Shown here in pieces: positions 34,193-45,342 of a DNA stretch of 64,000 nt (the first letter of the stretch is position 1; every line of letters begins with the position of its first letter). This DNA is from Eucommia ulmoides (taxonomy: Eukaryota; Streptophyta; Magnoliopsida; Garryales; Eucommiaceae): the NCBI GenBank assembly GCA_016647705.1, contig CM028326.1:29647401-29711400 (forward strand), written 5' to 3'. A program made the translations under genes and the position numbers. The notes under the pieces are model-generated. The model did no database searches. It was not told where the DNA came from and saw nothing but the letters and a program-made list of their open reading frames with translations.

Positions 34193-34339
34193 TGTTAGAA
34201 TAATTGAGAGATGGAATGAAGAACATAAAACAATTGTATTAAAAATAAAGTTTTACAATGGACATATTTATAGGAGACTAGGAAATCTCTAGGGTTAGGG
34301 TTTTAATCTAATGACCAAGTCCATATACATATATTAACA
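34193..34339 (-). repeat. 5' LTR of Ale-like element
   Basis: 147 bp. On the minus strand it starts TGTTAATATATG and ends TTCTAACA. A telo-box AAACCCTAA (34295-34303, minus strand) lies 22 bp before a TATAAATA box (34265-34272, minus strand), an arrangement seen in plant promoters. The same pair is kept in the other LTR (18130-18168). Confidence 0.8.
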
Positions 34340-36440
34340 TACACATTTAATTTAATTTTTTTTTTAAAAAAAAAAAACAAAAAAAAAAAGTTATCTACTT
34401 TTCCATTACTTGCTTTCTTTATTTCTTTATTTTTTTTTTTTCGAAAAAAGAAAAAAAAAAAAAAACAAACAAACTAAAATCTGTGATATCCATTCTTGAA
34501 CCATAACAGCATTCATTTATTAAATTGAAATTATACTTATTCATTTAGTCAATTTAAACTACATTATCAATTCTCGGATTTAATTTTTATTCCAAGTAAA
34601 CAAACAATTCGGTTCATATTGTATAATCACTTAAATGATCTGAACTCGAGATTCTTAATCATATGTAGCCACAAAATAATGCCAATTCTTTAACTAATCC
34701 AATTTAAATAAATTTTAATTCAGATCTTCAAATAATTTGTTTTGTTTAAACAATACCAAAACATTATTTATTGCAATTACCATTTACAATTTATTTTTTG
34801 TTCCTGTTTCATTTGACCCCCTTCTAGTTTAAAAAATTACAATCCTTTTATTTATAATAGATTGAGAATACTTTTTTTTTTTTTTTTCAGATAACATAAT
34901 ATGCTAAAATAGTTATCTTTCATTTCAATTTGTTCTTATTTTTTCTTTATTAAAAAAAATAAAAATATAAGTACAGATAAAAAATGTTAGTTTTTCCCTT
35001 TTATTTAGTTTTTCCCTTTTATTATCTTTTAAATATTAAATTTAAAATTTAAAAATAAAGGATAATTAAGTTATTTAAAAAAATTCTAATAAAATGTGAT
35101 TTTGTCTGTTTAAACAATAGTATAAAGGGGTAATGGTTAAAATTAAACTTATAAAAAATATAAGGGTGTAAAAGACAATTAACCATTAAATAAATGGTAC
35201 AAACTGTCGATGAATCATTTAATCAATTAACTGGCAATTTGATTAGGTTGGCAGTTAGTTGAAATGCCATGTGGCCACGTACGATCAAGTACCGCTAATT
35301 ATTCTACACCTAACGGTACAGCACTATACAAATTTTATTTTTTATTTTTTAAAAATATTTAAAATTCATAATTAGTACAAATTATTAACTCAGCACAATG
35401 ATCTAATTGACTTTATATAAAAGTTTTCCACCATAATTTGTTTTTATTAGGTAGGTGTTAAATTTCAATAGAAAACTAACTTTTAACCCGCAATATATAC
35501 GTGCTTATAAAAAGAATTATTATATATTTTTTATTTAAATATTACATTTATAGTATAATTGATCTTTCAATTTTATATTTAACATATTTTATGAAAATGT
35601 AACAAAAATAAATTTTAATACTGAAAAATAAAAATAAAATTGTAGCCTAAAAATTATTTATGTCAACTTTTAAAACTATTACTCTTTTCCACTCATAATT
35701 ATTTTCATAAAGTAGTGAATAATAAGTAAATAAGTTTCTAGAATGGTTTTATAAATTTTTAACTTTTTTTTTTTTGGCAAATAATAGTTTTAAAATAATC
35801 TAATACGTCATTTTTATATTGTTTAATGGTCTCTATTATTTAGTTAATAAATGATAAAAGAAATACATAAAATAAAATAAATTTATATGTAATTAATAAA
35901 TGGACATAATGTTTTTTAAATGATTGGAGACAGAGAAAGAGATGAAGAGATATGGTTACATTAATTATAATAAAAACAAACGGTAAATTTTAGTGAACCC
36001 CTGTTATTTGAAAAATTTACAATGATATCTCATAACATTTGAAATATTTCCAACACTCCCTTCCTTTGATGTTAAATATAAAATTACTTAGTTTTTCCTT
36101 TTACTAGAGTATTAAAAAATTAATTAGAACTACCTAATAAATTTTTTGATCTTATAACCCTCTAAAAAATTAATATATTGGGATCAAATGATGAATGTTA
36201 TTTTTTTCCAATATTTAAAGAGTACTTGGTTTAGATTTTTTGAATTTTAAATATATTTTGAGAATTAAATAGCGTTAATTTATATAATACATTTTAATTC
36301 CTATTTTGTACTCCTTGGGATCTAATAATATTTTTATTTTTATTTTTTAATATTTAACGAGTACTTGTTGTTGAATTTTTAAAATTTAAAATTATTCTAA
36401 AAACTAAATATTTTTTATTTATAGAATTTATTTATCGTTT
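34340..36440. other. AT-rich intergenic sequence
   Basis: Very AT-rich with A- and T-runs (34350-34460, 34870-34888). No gene, RNA or element ends recognised. Confidence 0.45.
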
Positions 36441-36441
36441 A

Positions 36442-36695
36442 TATATACACTATTTCATTTAGTTATATTTTTTAATTGTTTGATGAAATATTTGAATAAG
36501 ACTTTACTTAACAATAGTTTCACTCAGATCAGAAAACAGTGAATTTGTAGATTTTTGGCATTATTATCATTTATATCTACACTATTTCATTTAATTATAT
36601 TTTTTTAACTGTTTGGTGAAGTTTTTATATAAGATTTTATTTAGTAATAGTTTTACTCACATTAGAAAGCAGTGAGCTTGTAGAATTTTTTTTTT
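36442..36695. repeat. Tandem duplication of about 130 bp
   Basis: Two diverged direct copies (36442-36571 and 36575-36690). Each runs from TACACTATTTCATTTARTTATATTTTT through ACAATAGTTTCACTCA-like and AGTGARYTTGTAGA blocks. Not coding. Confidence 0.7.
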
Positions 36696-36754
36696 TTTTT
36701 AATTACTTCCATCAACAATTATATGAGAAACGAATAATATAAAAAATTATTTTT

Positions 36755-37075
36755 TATTTTTTAAAATGAATTAAACCCACTATCATAATAATAAATAAAA
36801 ATTAAATTCATTAAAAAAATCAATATATTAATGATAAACAATATTTAAAATTAATTTAAATAAAATAAAATATTAAAAAAAAGAGAAATTAAGGAGAATG
36901 GAAAGAAATGGTTTTGTGAGCTGTCATACATTTAGAAGTCTTCCAATTTTAAGTTTTTATATTGATATAGATATAGATATTGGTAAAAATTATCTTTTAT
37001 TTAAATGAAAAATCTCATTATTTGAAATATATAAAAAAACATTAAAATTATTTAATGAGACAAACTAGACACAAC
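36755..37075. repeat. AT-rich repeat, left copy
   Basis: Shares ordered blocks with 47790-48545 in the same orientation: AAACCCACTATNATAATAAT, then ATTAATGATAAANAATATT, GAGAAATTAAGGAGAAT, and GAAATGGTTTTGTGAGCT near 36908-36925. The copies lie on either side of the plant-mobile-domain/Ulp1 remnant. Because the orientation is direct, these are not terminal inverted repeats. Confidence 0.6.
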
Positions 37076-37079
37076 GTTT

Positions 37080-37225
37080 TGATCAATGAATGTTCATTGG
37101 ATTCTTTAAATTTTCATGAATGTTCATTGCATGGGTGAATTTCACGAATGCAAATTTGATCCACGCATGTTCATTATAATCCATGAATGTTCATTTTTAT
37201 ACCGCCATTAGTATGAATGTTCAGA
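37080..37225. repeat. Cluster of GAATGTTC motifs
   Basis: Four exact GAATGTTC copies at 37088-37095, 37118-37125, 37185-37192 and 37215-37222, plus a GCATGTTC at 37165-37172. GAAnnTTC is the core of a heat-shock element, but no gene start lies beside it. The cluster may just be a repeat of the Ulp1-type element; more copies occur at 46.8-47.7 kb. Confidence 0.6.
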
Positions 37226-37430
37226 TAACGTAACTTTTTGATCCTTTTACTAGAATATAGCATAATAATAATCATTAACATATAACCCTTAACCAACTGA
37301 AATCAAGCAACATGCTATAGATCTAAAAACTAACATCCAAAAACTGCAAACTGTTTCCAAAAAGCAAAAACCAAAACCAAAATAATTAGCGTCCTATATG
37401 GAATGTCAGATCCATTGGTATTTTAATCAT

Positions 37431-39766
37431 CTAGCTAGTCTCGTGCTGCTTCTTCCTCAGTTTTGCAGCTGATATTGTCCATGTTCGCTTCCGTTCGTTC
37501 AACAAGTAATGGATAACTATTTTATGGACCTTCTTGACCTCTTCAGCTTTTAGCTTCATAGTGACAGGTTTGTTCTTAGTGTACTGGAGCATCATATACA
37601 TCACATATACCCCGCAATCGGTCTTGTGTTCGGAGAAGAGAAAACTTGGTTCATAAATTTTGATAAACAAAGTTGGTGAGGTATAACTTTTTCATACTTA
37701 CAGCCCTTTCTTTTGTGGAGTTTCAAGCCCCAGCCACGAAGGATTTGTTTGGTGATAAATGACTCAACGACACCTTGTGTTGAACATTTATATTTAGAAT
37801 TTTCAGCAAACTTATTGTAAAAAATTGTGTTAGAAATTAATTACCCATGGTCTCTAAGTAGAATGAAGTTGTAGAATGTCAATATTTTTTCCCGAATATA
37901 TCAAGTAACAACAACGTCCAATGATTTGCGTACGCATGCCATCCATCAGAATTGATTGGAAACAGTAGGTACCGACAATTGCCGTTGAATGCAGTTTTGA
38001 TTGTTGTGTGTAGATGGTCCAAGAGTTTTTGTTGTTTTTTCTTGAGGACAGTCTGTGCGTCACAAAAATATAAGTTAGTACCGATGTCATTAGTAGTATA
38101 TAATTTGCAATGTGTGTATCTTTGCAATCGTAAACTTCAACTGGTCCAACATCCCCACTCCATTTGTCACGTGTATGGTGTTGATTGACCGCATCCGAAG
38201 TTCCAATTCACCGAACGAATCAATAACCTGTTGTGTCAAATAATGTGGTTGTTAACATTCTCATACATAATCAGAAAACCTGATTCAAAATCTTTAATAT
38301 GTGTAAATGTTCTATCAAACAAATACGGATGTTAACATTCCACACATTATCATAAACTTGTTTGCCCTGAAGTAGGCATATCATATCACGAAATGTGAAT
38401 GTTGACGCTAGACCCTTCCCCTCTTCCCCCCGAATTCACTATGCAAATAGAAAGCGTTATGACAATTCATTGAACAAATATAGCTTACAAAATAAAGTTA
38501 TATGTGTAAATGTTTTTATCACATACCCGCCTTCTTTATGTATCAATTTTAACAACTCTCAATCCCTATTATCGAACATTGTTGCTACCTTTGATTTTTT
38601 TTTAATAGGCATCTTAATGTTGTCTACATAATCCCTCTTTGGCAGCTGGTCGACATCGATGGGGTTGGGTTCTTCGGCCTTCTTTTCCTTGCCCTTTGCC
38701 TTTGGATACACATAATCTCTTTCTAGTTTATGCTCATTTCTCACCTTGACATTTACACGCTTTATCATTGAACCAACTTTTGGCGTGTTATTATTTGGTT
38801 TGGGTGAGCAAGTTAGGTGTGGAGTTGGAGTGACGTCTACCACGTTGTCATTGGGCATGATTATTGTAATCGGTTCTGCATCTATAATTTCTATCTTTTC
38901 ACGGCGTAGGGGATGGGACAATATTGCAATTGTACTAGAGGAGGAAGTGCGTTTGAAGGTCACTACAAATAGTGTAAAATGTTCACCAATGGGGGCTCCT
39001 CCTGTTGCAGTAGGGGCAGAATCGGGGGATGATTTGTGACCGCAAATGTATTTCTTGAGTTGTTCTTCTAACTCCCTGTTTTCGTACGCAAGCTCTTTGA
39101 TTTTAGAAATGTAGCTTCTACGCCCAACCTTCTGCAACTCCTTCATATCTTTGAGAATATGCTCTAACTCCTTTACCTCTAGTTCGAGATCCTTGCACCT
39201 CTTTTTAAATTCTTTAAGTTCAGTATTCACCGGTGGATCCCTATATTTTTGCGTGATTTCGTGAACACTCATCTCGATAAGCAATATATCATTTTCTTTC
39301 TCAAGAGTAGTAATCTTTGAATTGTGAACATCGACATTTTTCTCATAGTGTATTTTTAGCTTGTATATGCAGCAGTTAGATCATCAATCTCAGACTTTTG
39401 GTTAATGTTATAAACCGTTATATTTTTCAAAACTTTTAGGAGAGTTTCTTTACATTCTTCTTCCTCCAAGTTCCTCATTTTGTAGTCTTCTTTCATTTCT
39501 TCTAGCGCACGATATACATTATTGATCGCGATGTTCTATGTGGTTTGGGTGGGCACAATACTTTCGGCTTGGGTAAAATCGACATCCAAGTCAAAAGTTG
39601 GCTCTGTTGCTGCATTTCTCAGTTAAGTGAGGATGGGGTTGATAAATGTGGTCCCAAGATTATCAATCATGGAACCAAAATCTATGTCATCTTCCATCAT
39701 TGATGCCTTCCCTTTGTCCATCTCCTGCATTACGACTACAGGTGTTTCTTAGACAACAGGATCTTC
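37431..39766 (-). pseudogene. Ulp1-type (C48) peptidase part of a transposon gene
   Basis: C-terminal half of a decayed minus-strand gene. Frames 39360-39766 and 38559-39284 encode an acidic, coiled-coil-rich section (KEFKKRCKDLELEVKELEHI) and a Lys-rich linker. Then 37854-38127 gives YLLFPIN and ANHWTLLLLDIFGKKYDIL-like sequence with the catalytic His (codon 37921-37923) and Asp. Finally 37431-37670 gives TDCGVYVMYMM with the catalytic Cys (codon 37614-37616), followed by a basic tail. The order His, Asp, Cys fits the SUMO-protease-like C48 family carried by plant Mutator-type and related transposons. Frameshifts and probable introns separate the pieces. The Gln normally before the DCG motif is not visible. 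The N-terminal half lies beyond the retroelement at 39772-45337. Confidence 0.75.
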
Positions 39767-39771
39767 GTCAC

Positions 39772-41137
39772 TGATAGGTGTAATTTGCCTATTTATTTCC
39801 AAATCGAACTTGTTAGTTTTCGATGTGTTATTATAGTATTTTAATATATTTTTATTCTTTTTGTATGAAAATAGGTGTATGGGGGTGAAAAGAGATGAAA
39901 ACGGATCATAAACGATCAAATCAGATCAAGAACGGTGGAAGAGCGGTGAGAAAATAAGCATAAAGGCAAAATTCTGAAAAGCAGCCCACCGCCACGGCTT
40001 CTAGACCACCGCCGCGGTGGTCAATATGAAAAGATAAGTATTTTCTTGCAAAAATCTCACCGCTGAGGCGGTGACCTCATCGCCAAGGCAGTGATCAAAC
40101 CGACTTAACCACCACCGAGGTGGTGACTCTGCACACAATCTAGTTATTTATTTAAATATTTTTGAGCCCTATATCTTCCTCCTCTCCTCTATTTCGACAA
40201 TTAGAAAGCTCCTAGGGTTAGAATAGGGTTGAGAGGGAATAGGGTTGAGAGGCTTTTGGGGAATGCTCCACCAAATTCGAAGGACAAGAACACGTGGCGA
40301 AGAAAGAGAAACGATCTCATAATGATTTTAGCGCTGAATCTTCGGACTATGGCTAGTTTATCTCATTTATTTCTTTATTTCTTAACTTTGAATTATGGTT
40401 TGAACATGTGTAGCTCGTTTATCATTGTATATATGGTTATGGCCGTTAGCTAAACGGATATTGTCTAGGGATTACTGTAATTTATGAATATGTGATTTTG
40501 AAATTGGTGTTTCGTTAATAATTGTTCTTCGTTATTTGATCGTGTTTTCCGTTTCTCCTTGTTTATTAATGCTTGTTATGGTATACTGAGAATACGGGGT
40601 TTGACACTCAAGAGAGGTAACCTCGGATTCGGACTAGATTTTAAACACAACGCGACGATCTAATAACCCGGGAGGGAGTTAGAGAGTGTACAATCAATGA
40701 TGTTGGTGTAAGACTCTTGTGACTATTTGTTCTAAAAAACACTAGAGGGGGACTTTGGCGTTAACGCAAAGTCACATATTCATTCACTTGTCACTCGAGA
40801 GAGAGAGTGAATGAGTTTACGATAACATCATTAACGTAAACTAAACAAGATCAAATGCGTATTTGTAAACGAAGTTAACCCCTAAATAATTCATTCCCTT
40901 AAACGTCTCAAAATAGTAATAGAGTTTAATTAGATAAATTAGTATTTTAGTATTAGTATATTATTAATTATAAACTTCATTTTCTATCGCCTAGATAAAA
41001 TTAGGTTATGATAATTAAGGTACTCGACAATATTCTCAATCAATCCCTATGGAAGCGATAACCCTTACTCTTCCCACTCTACTAAAACTTGACCCGTATA
41101 CTTACGGTGAAAGTGGCGACGTAATATTCTGCCATCA
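39772..41137 (+). repeat. 5' LTR
   Basis: Starts TGATAGGTGTAATTTG and ends TGCCATCA. Palindrome-like units lie at about 39987-40125, including CACCACCGAGGTGGTG (40110-40125). The TATA-like TATTTAAATA is at 40149-40158. It has one copy of the CACTCGAGAGAG-type unit. Confidence 0.9.
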
Positions 41138-41143
41138 AGTTTT

Positions 41144-41161
41144 TGGCGCCATTGCCGGGGA
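41144..41161 (+). other. Primer-binding site, tRNA-Asp type
   Basis: TGGCGCCATTGCCGGGGA, six bases after the LTR end. One base differs from the standard Athila site. Confidence 0.85.
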
Positions 41162-41261
41162 TTGTGTTTTAGATTATTGTTAATATTGTGAGTAAATAAC
41201 TTGATTTTAATTTAGGCATATATATTGTTTATAATTTTTCTTTTTAGTTTTGTTTTGTTTT

Positions 41262-41936
41262 ACAAGGTGCTTGAAGATGGATCATCGAAAAGGCCTCATT
41301 GTTTTTTTCAACAAGATTCTGAGCCATTTTATTGCGCTTGGGATCGTTACAACAAGTTGATATTTCGGTTCCCAAATCATGGTTTCCCGAGGGAGTGTCA
41401 ACTCCTGAATTTCCTCGACAGGTTATAAGCCGCAACTAGAATATGGGTGGGAAGAGGAAATGCTAGCATCTTATTCTACGATCAAGTCGTGGATGAAGCC
41501 CTTTAGTCATTGGAGGAAATGACGGCCCTTGATTATGAGAGTTGGAATCATTCACCAAGTCACCAAAGTTTGGGGGATTGTTCCAATACTACAATGTCAT
41601 AGATTGACACTTCGGTTCAAGATGAGGAGTCTTCCCTTGCCTTAGAAGACGTTTGCTACAGTTATGGGAGAAACTCAGAGATTCTTGAGGGAGACGAATG
41701 ATCAGATCAACTTGCACGAGGATCGTCTTGATTATATTGAGATGGTCTGCACCAAAATCAATGCAACCGTAACGTCTTTGCAGATACAAATCGGTTATCT
41801 TCTTTGCTATGTTGAGCCCGAGCCAAATGCGGTGGCATTGAGAGGTGAGCCTGTCACATCCAATTATGAAAGCCACTATGAGGAACTGAATGCAAATGGA
41901 AGGTATTTGGGTGAGATCGAAAACGATCAAGTTAAT
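41262..41936 (+). pseudogene. Athila-like gag remnant
   Basis: The first frame contains EPFYCAWDRYNKLIFRFPNH then GFPRECQLLNFLDRL, a good match to the retrotrans_gag pattern of Athila (AWERFK-LL--CPHHG---W-Q---FY-GL). After a stop the reading continues with ALXSLEEMTALDYESW, the counterpart of the EAYELIEEMA-NNYQW helix. From 41664 a third frame reads MGETQRFLRETNDQINLHED and VTSLQIQIGYLL, like the post-gag block. The same three parts, in the same order, occur at 30394-31110. There is no zinc knuckle, protease or polymerase. Stops and frameshifts rule out a working product from this copy. Confidence 0.75.
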
Positions 41937-42104
41937 TAGGAGATAACCCAAGTGTGGAATGGCGATGGAGATTCACATATTAATCGGTATGAGTTTTCAC
42001 CGTTTGAATTCCAGTTAGTGATGCCGCACTCGATCCAAGACAATCAAATCTACAAGGATCCGATGTGGTTCACCTACCCTATCCTGTTTCCAACTCAGTA
42101 CATT

Positions 42105-42290
42105 TATGCTCTCTAAGCACATGAGCCGGTGGAGAGTCGTGTTGAAAGATTGAGCCATTCATTGCAACATCTCGCCAATCTTGAGGGGGTACAAAATCAA
42201 GACCTGTATGTTGTGTTTTATGACACATACTATGGGCGGAAGCCGCTCTTTGATGAGTCATTCTTCGTGTTGGGCCGAGGACAATAAACC
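42105..42290 (+). pseudogene. Conserved tail peptide of the gag-only family
   Basis: The reading contains LSHSLQHLANLEGVQNQ and DTYYGRKPLFDESF, matching the minus-strand frame at 30040-30240. It is followed by the GGACAATAAACCACGC and GGCAACCC block present in all three full elements. Product function is unknown. Confidence 0.5.
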
Positions 42291-43889
42291 ACGCACTTCT
42301 TGGAAGGCAACCCAAATTCAAAAATAAGTTAAATTCGTTACAGCCGACTTGATTCGGAGGCGAGATTTTCTCACCTCCTAGGTACGTGTTCTAAACCCCC
42401 TTCGTCAGCATGCTTTAATTTCAAATGTTGAGATTGATGATTGGGTCGCTGAGGACATTGTCTGTTTTAAGTTCGGTGGTGACGTGTAGGATGTTAGTAT
42501 GTTTTATTGTTTTACCGTATTGCATGTTTGTTTAGTGTAGAATATTTTTGTGTTTTTGTTGTTGCATGCAGAGTTTTGTGTTCATCTAGGCCGTTACCCG
42601 ATGATGATATTACTCCCTGGTTGTTTTTTGAGGTCAAGGGTAATACCCATGCATGTGTGTTCTGTGTTCTTGACAATGCGTTTTGGTGAAAGTTATTGTG
42701 GATCCTAATTTGCACAAACACATAGACTCAATATATTTCTATTCAATTGATTTGATGCTGATTATCAATTAGCCAAACTCATGAAAATTTAAGGATTTTA
42801 GAACCTGATTGATGGGAAGCTTAAGGCGAAATCCTAGGTGAGGTAGTTTAGAAGATATGATTTAGGCATTCATTTTGTTGCTTGATCCTTTTATGCATTC
42901 CATGTTATATGTTTATCCCTCGTTACCTTGTCGAAGCCTAAATGCCATTTCAATTCTGAACACATAAACAAATACCCTGGCCAATTGATCTTTTTCCAAA
43001 ACTATATCACTGAATTAAAGGCACAATTTGAGTGAATCAGGTTAACATTCGTATATGGTACTTGAACTGAGCAGTTGGGTTTAGGGCAAACTTATGATTG
43101 GTTCAATATTTGAGTACTCACTTGTCGCTTTTCTTTCGTTTTAACCACACCCGTGAAATTCTAAAAAATCGAATAAGTTTAGGGGTGTGGTTCGTTAAAA
43201 AAAAATAATAATAAAAAAAATAAAAATAAAAATAAAAATTGAAAAAAAAAAAAACATATGTAAATATTGTTAAATTGCGTTTCTTTTGACAAGTGAGTAC
43301 ATCGGTCTTAAAAATGATTGTTCGGGATTGTTTCTAATTTATCTATAGGGGTTTAAGAGTGAATGTGCCAAGTGTTGAGCCTTGGGTAACGTTAAGTTAA
43401 CGACGTTAACCCGTTTACTATTTCGATATACCCTTGGCTAAATGTTCCAACACCGAACCAAGTCCTTCTGATCTTTATGAACTTCCAAGCCTACATTAGT
43501 AGAGAGTGAAACCCAATCAAGCTTATAGATAATCCTAATCATTTATGGTTTAAGTCGTGAGTTTCGTTGGTTGATAATCCAATCCAGTCTTGGATAGCTA
43601 TATTATTGAGTCTCGGACACATACGTTGAAAGGATCTAGAATGGAATTTACCATTATTGAATGTCGAAATTCTAGAACACCACATGGTGCGTTTTATCAC
43701 CTGAACTCAATATGATTGGGGGTTGGTTAGGGGAAAATGTTTTGGTCGGTAGAAGAATTCAAAACTCGCATATCGTTATGTTTAGATTGTTTGTGTTTAG
43801 GTTATTCATGTTATTTAATTTAGTTGTGTTTTCATTTTAGTGTGAGTGTTTTGCTCGAGGACTAGCAAAATTCCAAGTTTGGGACTATT

Positions 43890-45337
43890 TGATAGGTGTA
43901 ATTTACCTATCTATTTTCAAACCGAATTTGTTAGTTTTCGATGTGTTATTATAGTATTTTAATATCTTTTAATATATTTTTTTTTTGTAATAAAACAGGT
44001 GTGTGGGATGAAAAGAGATGAAAATAGATAAAAAAAATGATCAAATCAGATCAAGAACAATGGAAGAATGGTGGGAAAACAAGAAAACGATCAAATCAAA
44101 TCAAGAACAGTGGAAGAATGGTGGGAAAACAAGTATAGAGGTAAAATTTTGAAAAGCAGCCTACCGCCGCGGCGTCCAGGCCACCGCTGAAGCGGTCAAT
44201 ATGCAAAGAGAGGCCTTTTCTTGCTGAAAGCTCACCACCGAGGCTGTGAAACAATAGCAAGGTCTCTGCTTCCACTGTCGAGGCCATGATCAAACCAACT
44301 TAACCACCGCCGTGGCGGTGATTCTGCACACCATCTAGATATTTATTTAGATATTGTTTAGCCCTATATCTTCCTCCTATCCTCTATTTCGACAATGATA
44401 GAGCTCTTAGTGTTAGAATAGGATTGAGAGGTTTTTGGGGAATGCTCCACCAAATCCGAAGGAGTAGAACACGTGGCGAAGAAGGAGAAACAATCTCGGA
44501 ATGGTTTTAGTGCCAAATCTTCCGACTATGGTTAGTTTCTCTCGTTTTTTTCTTTATTTCTTAACTTCGGATTATGGATTGAGCATGTTTAGCTCATTTA
44601 TCATTGTATATACGGTTATGGCCGTTAGTTAAACGAATATTGTCTAGGGATTACTATAATTTATGAATATGTGATTTTAAAATCGGTGTTTCGTTAATAG
44701 TTATTATTCGTTATTTGATTGTGTTTTCCGTTTCTCCTTATTTATTATGCTTCTTATGATATACTGAGAATACGGGGTTTGACACTTGGGAGATGTGACC
44801 CTGAATTCGGACTAGGGTTTAAACACAATACGATAATCTAATAATCGGGGAAGAAATTAGAAAGTGTGCAATCAACGACGTTGGGGCAAGACTCATGTGA
44901 CTATATGTTCTAAAACATCCTAGAGGGGGAGTTTGGCATTAACACGAAGTCACATATTCATTCTCTTGTCACTCGGGAGAGGGAGTAAATGAGTTTATGA
45001 AATAGAGATTTTCAAATAAGTCAAACATCATTAACGTAAACTAAATGAGATCAAATGCGTATTTGTTAACAAAGTTAATCTCTAGATAATCCATTCTCTT
45101 AAATGTCTCAAAATAGTAATATAGTTTAATTAGATAAATTAATATTTTAGTAATAGTATATTATTAATTATAAACTTAATTTTCTATCGCCTAGATAAAA
45201 TTAGGTTATGATAATTATGGTACTCGACAATATTCTTAACCAATCTATCTAGAAACGATAACCCTTACTCTTCCCACTCTACTAAAACTTGACCTGTACA
45301 TTTGTGGTGAAAGTGGTGACGTAATATTCCACCACCA
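43890..45337 (+). repeat. 3' LTR
   Basis: Starts TGATAGGTGTAATTTACC and ends CCACCACCA. It carries CACCGCCGTGGCGGTG (44305-44320) at the place where the 5' LTR has CACCACCGAGGTGGTG. A 45-55 bp local duplication of GATCAAATCAxATCAAGAAC lies at about 44039-44130. It has one copy of the CACTCGGGAGAG-type unit. Confidence 0.9.
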
Positions 45338-45342
45338 GTCAC

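Larger units (their letters stand above)
18040..34339 (-). mobile_element. Ale-like Ty1/copia element with nested insertions
   Basis: A minus-strand copia element bounded by short LTRs (18040-18205 and 34193-34339, about 150-165 bp). Such short LTRs and the gene order protease, integrase, reverse transcriptase, RNase H are typical of the Ale/Retrofit group. Two Athila-like elements split it at 19093-23946 and 25075-32565. Removing them, with their target duplications, rejoins the coding remnants at 32571-33142, 23952-25074 and 18226-19092 in the expected order. Most of the reverse transcriptase is deleted near 18790. I could not see a matching target duplication outside the LTRs. Confidence 0.75.
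39772..45337 (+). mobile_element. Athila-like gag-only LTR element
   Basis: Perfect target duplications GTCAC (39767-39771 and 45338-45342). LTRs are 39772-41137 and 43890-45337. The primer site is at 41144-41161, the gag-like remnant at 41262-41936 and the tail peptide at about 42105-42290. A 1.6-kb untranslated region follows, ending in polypurine-like AAGTTTGGGACTATTT (43874-43889). No pol. In the first 75 aligned LTR bases I count five differences, all transitions. It splits the plant-mobile-domain/Ulp1 gene. Same subfamily as 25075-32565, opposite strand. Confidence 0.9.

Noticed and set aside
38746-39039. 97-codon plus-strand frame
   Set aside because: Antisense shadow of the coiled-coil section of the Ulp1-type gene.
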